A program made the translations under genes and the position numbers. From Massospora cicadina (Eukaryota; Entomophthoromycota; Entomophthoromycetes; Entomophthorales; Entomophthoraceae): 64,000 nucleotides of DNA. Location of the stretch: positions 1-64,000 of the forward strand of contig JAKSZP010013549.1 in the NCBI GenBank assembly GCA_022478985.1. The letters are read 5' to 3'. This document shows positions 57,918 through 64,000 of this stretch, one piece after another (the stretch's first letter is position 1; each line of letters starts with the position of its first letter). The notes under the pieces are model-generated. The model was not told the origin of the DNA. It made no database searches and saw only the letters and a list, made by a program, of their open reading frames with translations.

Positions 57918-58495
57918 TGTCACAAGAAATAAATTTATGCAGGCCCTATGAAGGCTACAAAATTATTAGCTTTGTGCTCTAGAAAATATTAAAATAAGGC
58001 AAAGAAATTATTGGGTTTGATGCAGCAATTAATTACAAAATAAAGAATAATCCTCCTTTTTTTAGTACTAGATGGTAAATAATAATCTTCCTTAAGGGAC
58101 CAAATTATAGCTTTAAGAGACAAGATAAGATATCATTTATTAGTTAAATACTAGAGATACTTATAAGAATGGTAATAGTAGGAATTCATAAGGATTTTTG
58201 TACTTCAAACGTGGTGAGATCATTTCTTGTAAAGGACCCATATTGCTGATAATTATTAATACTTATGATTGCCAAATCGGATAAGATTCTTATTAGATGG
58301 GATCACCCTTATTGTCAAGGGTTTAGCCCTTTGGAATGCTTAGTATATTCAGTCATATGAGGCCAATAACTCCAAAGGGTTGATTGTCAATCTAGTTTAG
58401 AATTGGATATCTCCAAAGATTATTCAATAATCTTATTATCCTAAAATTTTAATCCACATTCTTATTTAGAATTGGTCATCTCAGGTGAATTTCCA
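57918..58495 (-). repeat. Element E: 5' LTR (right)
   Basis: Plus-strand start TGTCACAAG, end GGTGAATTTCCA. Carries an 18 bp insert with target duplication (58041-58092) that is absent from the left LTR. Confidence 0.85.
58058..58075 (-). mobile_element. 18 bp retroposed tail in the right LTR of E
   Basis: TTTTTTAGTACTAGATGG is flanked by 17 bp copies 58041-58057 and 58076-58092 with two differences. The other LTR of E has the single, uninterrupted site near 51686-51700. Insertion thus happened after E had landed. Confidence 0.82.
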
Positions 58496-58880
58496 ACGCA
58501 AATCTTTTGCTTGCATGGCTTAGCGCCTTTGAATTTGAATACCAGAGGAAATTTATAAATGAGTATACTCCTGGTTCTGGAAGTGAAATTAAGCTTTACG
58601 CCAAACTCATGCAGAAACTGGGTACTGATTAGGAAGTTATATAGTTGCTGTTTAAAACTACTGATGGAGTTGTTAAAACCAGTTTTCCTAAATGTAAGTG
58701 CAATGTGAAGTACACTCCCAAGGCGCGCATGATGTCAGGTCTAGATGCTCCTTACTTGATGTTAAAATTCATGTCTGGCATAACTCCTAATTTTTTTTTA
58801 TCAATTTGAATTATATATTTTCAAGAACTCCTGTGTCAAGAAAGCCAAGATGGGAACTCTATGTGACAACTTCAAAATTT
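58496..58880 (-). pseudogene. Element D: protease
   Basis: Minus strand: LGFLDTGVLENI (DTG at about 58840), KLIKK, then in the next frame GVYFTLHLHLGKLVL and LHEFGVKLNFTS (about 58640-58560). The organisation equals the proteases of A and C. The gene is cut at 58495 by E. Confidence 0.75.
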
Positions 58881-61500
58881 TCTACACTCCTCCCAAATGG
58901 GTTTCCAGTTGTCAAAACTTCATTTATGAACTCTCAAATTTGCTTCAGAGCTTCTGATTTTGGAGTAACTAATTTGAAGTGTCTTCAGTAGCCAGTTCGA
59001 TGTTTATAATTTACACATAAAGAGCTGTTCTCACTCTTCAACTATGTTGTTTATCCTTGTGAGATGAGTGACCTGTGCCAAATTTTTCATTTGATCTTCT
59101 TTAAATCCTTGTAATTTTAGTTTGAGCAGATAAAGCCACATCACTAGGCACCATTAGCACTTGGTATCCCACATTAATTGCATCCTTTCCTTCATGATTA
59201 CCTTCTTCTGTATGGATATCCACATTGTCCACAGCATAAGAGGTATCTTCTATATATATGATGTATCCTTTTTATTGGTAATATCTATAAGACAGCAGTG
59301 CTAAAAAGTATTCCAGTTTGTGAACTTATTTCACATAGATTCCTCCCGATATTAGTGTTCTACTGGTTTCAGATACTTAGCACTGGGCTTCTCACTCTTA
59401 TCCTGAGTGGCATAATTAAATTTGATCACTCTCTAAGTTGGTTGTCCGGCAGTTTTGAGGTTCACATTTCTACATCCCTTGTACATTGAGTAGCGTTTCT
59501 TTTGATGGCCTTTAGTGCCATTGCGGCCTTGATAGCTATGGTTATGTTCATCTTAAAAGCATGATGCATCTCTAAAGAGCTCAGTAACACCATCTTCGCA
59601 GTAGGCAAGTCATTTGCGCCAATTGTCCATAACTGCGGTGCCTTAAGATAATATTGAACGCTTAATTAGTGACTTATTCTTTCTTCACTATCATAATTCA
59701 CAAGAATCATGCATCATATTTTTAAACACTTTAATCGCTTTCAAATTTAGATGGAGTATTTCTGGATTTTATACCAGGTTAGTAATGGGAGCAAGCTTGC
59801 ACTGATACTTTTCCTGAGATATGTGACTCATGCATCCTTGCATATTGTGCTTTCTAGTGATCACTCGCGCCAGCCATGCTGATCTTGTACATCTTTAGAA
59901 CCCCTGAATGGTTCATTATATAAGATAAACATGGCTTAGAAGTAAGGTTTGATTTTTGGGCTTTCTTCAATTGACTAACTGCGCATGATGCGCATCATTG
60001 GAATGGTCAGATGAGATTCCAATACCATTTCATCATATAAGTAGCTGCTCAGAATGGGTTTAGATCTGGTTGTGGCCTCAAGTGTAGCTTGGATTTAGGT
60101 CTATCAAATTCTTGTCAAAAGTGTACATCATGTAGTAATGCTGATCCAAACGTTTTCCATATTTGTTCAAGGTTAGATGATCATTCCGTTCTTTGTTTTT
60201 GAGATGGTGTAATCGGTCTTCAATATCCTTCAAGGTGGATTAAATTTTTCTCATAGTAGAGAATTTTTGGTCATAATTGAGTGACAGCAATGCGCGCTCG
60301 TCTAGAAGTTTCCTTGACTCTCTCATGCTGTGGTCATATATATATATTACTAGCTACTCCAGGTTATGTGTCTTGTATTGATGATATCCTCATCCCTTTC
60401 CAGGAATTTAGATGAATCCTCACAATGTTAAGCCTTTATATCTTCAATGTCACTAACTTAATGAGACATTGTATGCTCTTTGCTCATTTGGTCTGATGGT
60501 TTCACCACTGTTATTATCACCAGTCAACGTCTCTGTTAGGACCAATTAAGCTCAATTTTGCTTTGGTTACACTGCACAGTTCCTGCAAAACCATCTGAGG
60601 CTCTAAGCAACTATCATTATATAAGGCCTTTAAACTCTCCATACAACGAAGAGTCAACCATTTTAGTGGGTGCATGCTAGCTAAAATACGCAACATTGTC
60701 ATTTAAGATACTACAAGTATACTGGAGATGAATTCTTTGACCTCTGAAAGGAACCCTGCCTGTACATCATCACCTAAAAATTTAGATACATTAATTTGAT
60801 TCATGGATAAGGGAAATAAATCCTTTATATGGACAAAGACTCCCTTAGAAATTTTTTAGTTAATTGGGATGACGTCATCTGCAATAAAATGATACCCATG
60901 GATCAAAGAAATTTTCAGAATAAAAATGGTATCAACGACGCTGACAAAAAAGTATGAAAATTGACCCCCTTTTATACCTTCAGGAGTCCAAAGTAATTTG
61001 TATGTGAATGATAATAAAGGGTTGACTGAGCCAAATTACTCCTAATGAAAGCGATTTAAACTTCCTTTGTAATATTACCCAAAAAAGCATTCAGCTATTT
61101 TAGAGACAAACAAAACTCTAAAACAAGGCGCATTAGAGTAGCGTCTTTAATAGAACCACAGGATCAGCATAATACTAGATCAGCAGTATAGGTAATTGCC
61201 AGAAGAGGTCCTGCCGTTCCAGATTTAGAAGCAGGTATTAAGGAAGGGGCCACCAAACATTCTGGTGCAGAGATGTCCACCGTGAGATGGAGTTTGCATA
61301 TTGAAGCATTAAAAAAAATGCCGCTACCTAATTAGAAATCAAGAGTAGACTTACTAGGAGTTTGTGAAGCCTCTATATTATCACTAAGCCCTACTCAAAA
61401 TTAAAATCCAATTTTTCATTCATTTTATAGATTGAATATATATGAGAAGCAATAAAAATTATTCCATTTTATTCTAAATTAAAATTCTTTAACAGATTCT
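58881..61500 (-). pseudogene. Element D: gag region
   Basis: Decayed minus-strand Gag: a zinc-knuckle-like C-T-R...L-K-T-A stretch near 59480-59440, coiled-coil-like segments near 60310-60150 (STLKDIEDRLHHLKNKE), frame 60702-60517 and protein-like pieces up to about 61300. No capsid motif can be fixed with certainty. The 5' LTR of D is expected to the right but was not recognised. Confidence 0.5.
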
Positions 61501-61784
61501 TAAGTTTATCTTCCTTTTCCACTTAATTTGGTTTTAAGTGAAGAGATCGCCAGTAATTAGTCTGTGATCTAAAGAATAAGACACTCATTAGGAGAACACC
61601 TTGGGTTACTATAATCCCAAAAAAGAGGTTTACAAGGCTTCCGTTGAGTCTTATGTTAGCCCAATGTATCAAAGTCAAGTTTAAAGGTGTTAATCAGAAT
61701 ATCACTAGCAGAGTGAATGTAAACTTTTTAAGTTTACTGAACAGGTTTGAGGTGTGCGTTACATATATTATTGATTAAGATAGT
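61501..61784. other. Unassigned stretch before element F
   Basis: No gene or repeat partner seen; it may be part of the leader or LTR of D. Confidence 0.35.
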
Positions 61785-62878
<1,094 letters not shown>

Positions 62879-62879
62879 G

Positions 62880-62898
62880 TGAAGCTCACTACAGGAGG
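62880..62898 (+). promoter_or_regulatory. Element F: degenerate tRNA primer site
   Basis: TGAAGCTCACTACAGGAGG, 1 base after the LTR, differs at few positions from the primer site of A and C. Confidence 0.7.
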
Positions 62899-63102
62899 TT
62901 CTGCTGGTTACTGCTATATTAGCTGATGGGTTAATGAGGAGATGGTGTTGATGAGCCACTGGATCAGCTGAGGAGGGGAAGAGCACATTGGTGTGACCCC
63001 AAACTGGAGGTTAGGTTTCTGCAAATGATGGTGGTGGGGATGGGAAATACCTGGATGCCCGCCCACATACCAAGGTTGGAAGTAGGAGTAATAGCATCTT
63101 AT

Positions 63103-63120
63103 TTTTTTAGTACTAGATGG
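63103..63120 (-). mobile_element. 18 bp retroposed tail inside element F
   Basis: The same 18 bp as at 58058-58075, flanked by an exact 15 bp duplication GTAATAGCATCTTAT (63088-63102 and 63121-63135). Confidence 0.88.
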
Positions 63121-63137
63121 GTAATAGCATCTTATTA

Positions 63138-63148
63138 GTGGGGGAAAT
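63138..63148 (+). promoter_or_regulatory. Element F: polypurine tract
   Basis: GTGGGGGAAA directly before TGTCAGAA, the start of the second LTR. Confidence 0.7.
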
Positions 63149-64000
63149 GTCAGAATCTTAACCTGATGGATTCCTCTAATGATATATCAATATATGGGAT
63201 GAAATGGCTAATCCTGGAAGAATTGATCATTGAATGAATTTTGTGGTGTTTTGTATGATTGTATGATAATTTCTCCCCAATTGGGTTGAGTCAAATTTAG
63301 TAATTCGCTGAGATTGGGAAGTTAGGTTCTTGGGCCAATCATTGGCCCAAATTAGTATAGGAATCACCGGCGACTAGTAGTTGAGGATTCATTTATAATT
63401 AAATAAGTAATTTCAGTGGAAACTAACAATCCCAAGATTGATGCAGCCAAGGTTGTTTCTGGTGCCTCATAAAAATAATATAATCATTGCCTGAGAAAGG
63501 CAATTCCCTGATTAATCAACTACAAATAGTTTAAACGTGCCATCAACAAGGTTCTGAGATATCCTGAGTTACCTGAGCAGTCAAAGAGGTTTCTGGTGCA
63601 AAATTACTAAGCCAAAGCAAATTTTATTTTCAATTTATATAATAATTTATATGGCTCACCTGCGGCTGAATGCTGAGGATGAGCTGAAACTAATATTTGG
63701 ACATTGGGAAGGATGGGGAAAGAGGGTCAACACCAGAGAAGAGAGAAGTGAAGCGTAAGAGAGAGTGTGTGTTTTCTGGAAGAACCAGCAATGAGCTGAT
63801 AGGTCAATGATGGGCGCAGTAACCCTTTTGTACATACAACCTCATGGTGCTTCCCTCTCAATAAAGATCTCCTTTTTCCCAATCTCCCCTTTTGATTTAA
63901 GTTTATATTTATTCTTTTTTGTTAGGGTTAGGCTGGGAGATCCCTAAATGGCACAGGTGATACGCCAAGGGGTCAGCTGGCACTGCTGGCCCCATCACCT
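63149..64000 (+). repeat. Element F: right LTR, cut by the window end
   Basis: Starts TGTCAGAATC. The visible 852 bp align with the left LTR; about 90 bp of its end lie outside. Confidence 0.88.

Larger units (their letters stand above)
51561..58495 (-). mobile_element. Element E: Ty3/Gypsy element, minus strand, inserted in D
   Basis: LTRs 51561-52119 and 57918-58495 enclose gag (with a collagen-like part), protease, dUTPase-like segment, RT, RNase H and integrase on the minus strand. A primer-site-like TGGTGCTCCCTGAAAGG lies next to the right LTR. It separates the protease of D from its linker and RT. A target duplication was not found at these edges. Confidence 0.87.
26361..61500 (-). mobile_element. 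Element D: old Ty3/Gypsy element, host of the main nest
   Basis: Minus-strand pieces in correct pol order are scattered among insertions: gag (about 61300-59300), protease (58870-58496), dUTPase-like linker and RT (51560-50418), RT end, RNase H and integrase (27697-26361). Between them lie element E (51561-58495) and element C with its own nest (27698-50417). D is the most decayed element here, as expected for the oldest layer. Its LTRs were not identified; the left one is missing beyond K and the right one may be broken by F. Confidence 0.75.

Noticed and set aside
61165..61185. AATACTAGATC, considered as a further copy of the tiny retroposon
   Set aside because: It lacks the T-run, differs after AGAT and has no flanking duplication.

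Overview
This is eukaryotic repeat DNA with no recognisable host gene. Almost all of it is degenerate LTR retrotransposons of the Ty3/Gypsy type, several of them chromoviruses with a chromodomain at the end of pol, plus one LINE. The coding remains are broken by stops and frameshifts and many changes look like C:G to T:A decay. Chromodomain Gypsy elements, a collagen-like Gag and a LINE with a C-terminal zinc finger would suit a fungus with a large TE-rich genome. The sequence alone does not fix the phylum, and another eukaryote with a large genome cannot be excluded.

Left part (1-15448). The 3' end of element L (pol tail plus LTR, 1-800) sits in the reverse transcriptase of minus-strand element G (801-3374). 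G in turn sits inside the left LTR of plus-strand chromovirus I (3375-8958). An unassigned stretch follows (8959-10780), then a decayed LINE (about 10781-14460) and another unassigned stretch (14461-15448).

Middle part (15449-26360). Minus-strand chromovirus H (15449-20341) has two LTRs. Plus-strand Gypsy element K (about 20342-26360) has an integrase split by a clean solo LTR (J, 24204-25065, target duplication ATCAC) of the same family as the LTRs of I.

Main nest (26361-61500). Old minus-strand element D is split by element C (27698-50417). C is split in its integrase by chromovirus B (34060-49205, exact CCCAG duplication). B is split in its integrase by element A (37929-47484, duplication GTAAG/GTAAT). 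Counting one copy of each duplication, the host reading frame continues across each insertion. D also carries minus-strand element E (51561-58495) between its protease and reverse transcriptase.

Right end (61785-64000). Element F has two about 1.1 kb LTRs around only 270 bp of internal DNA (primer site and purine tract, no gene), one LTR carrying a 147 bp TG microsatellite.

Items of most interest: a 267 bp block with a 77-codon open frame that differs by one synonymous base between the two LTRs of A while the flanks have diverged heavily; three tiny retroposed tails of 18-50 bp with 12-17 bp target duplications; dUTPase-like segments between protease and reverse transcriptase in several elements; and a Tf1-like self-priming signal in B.
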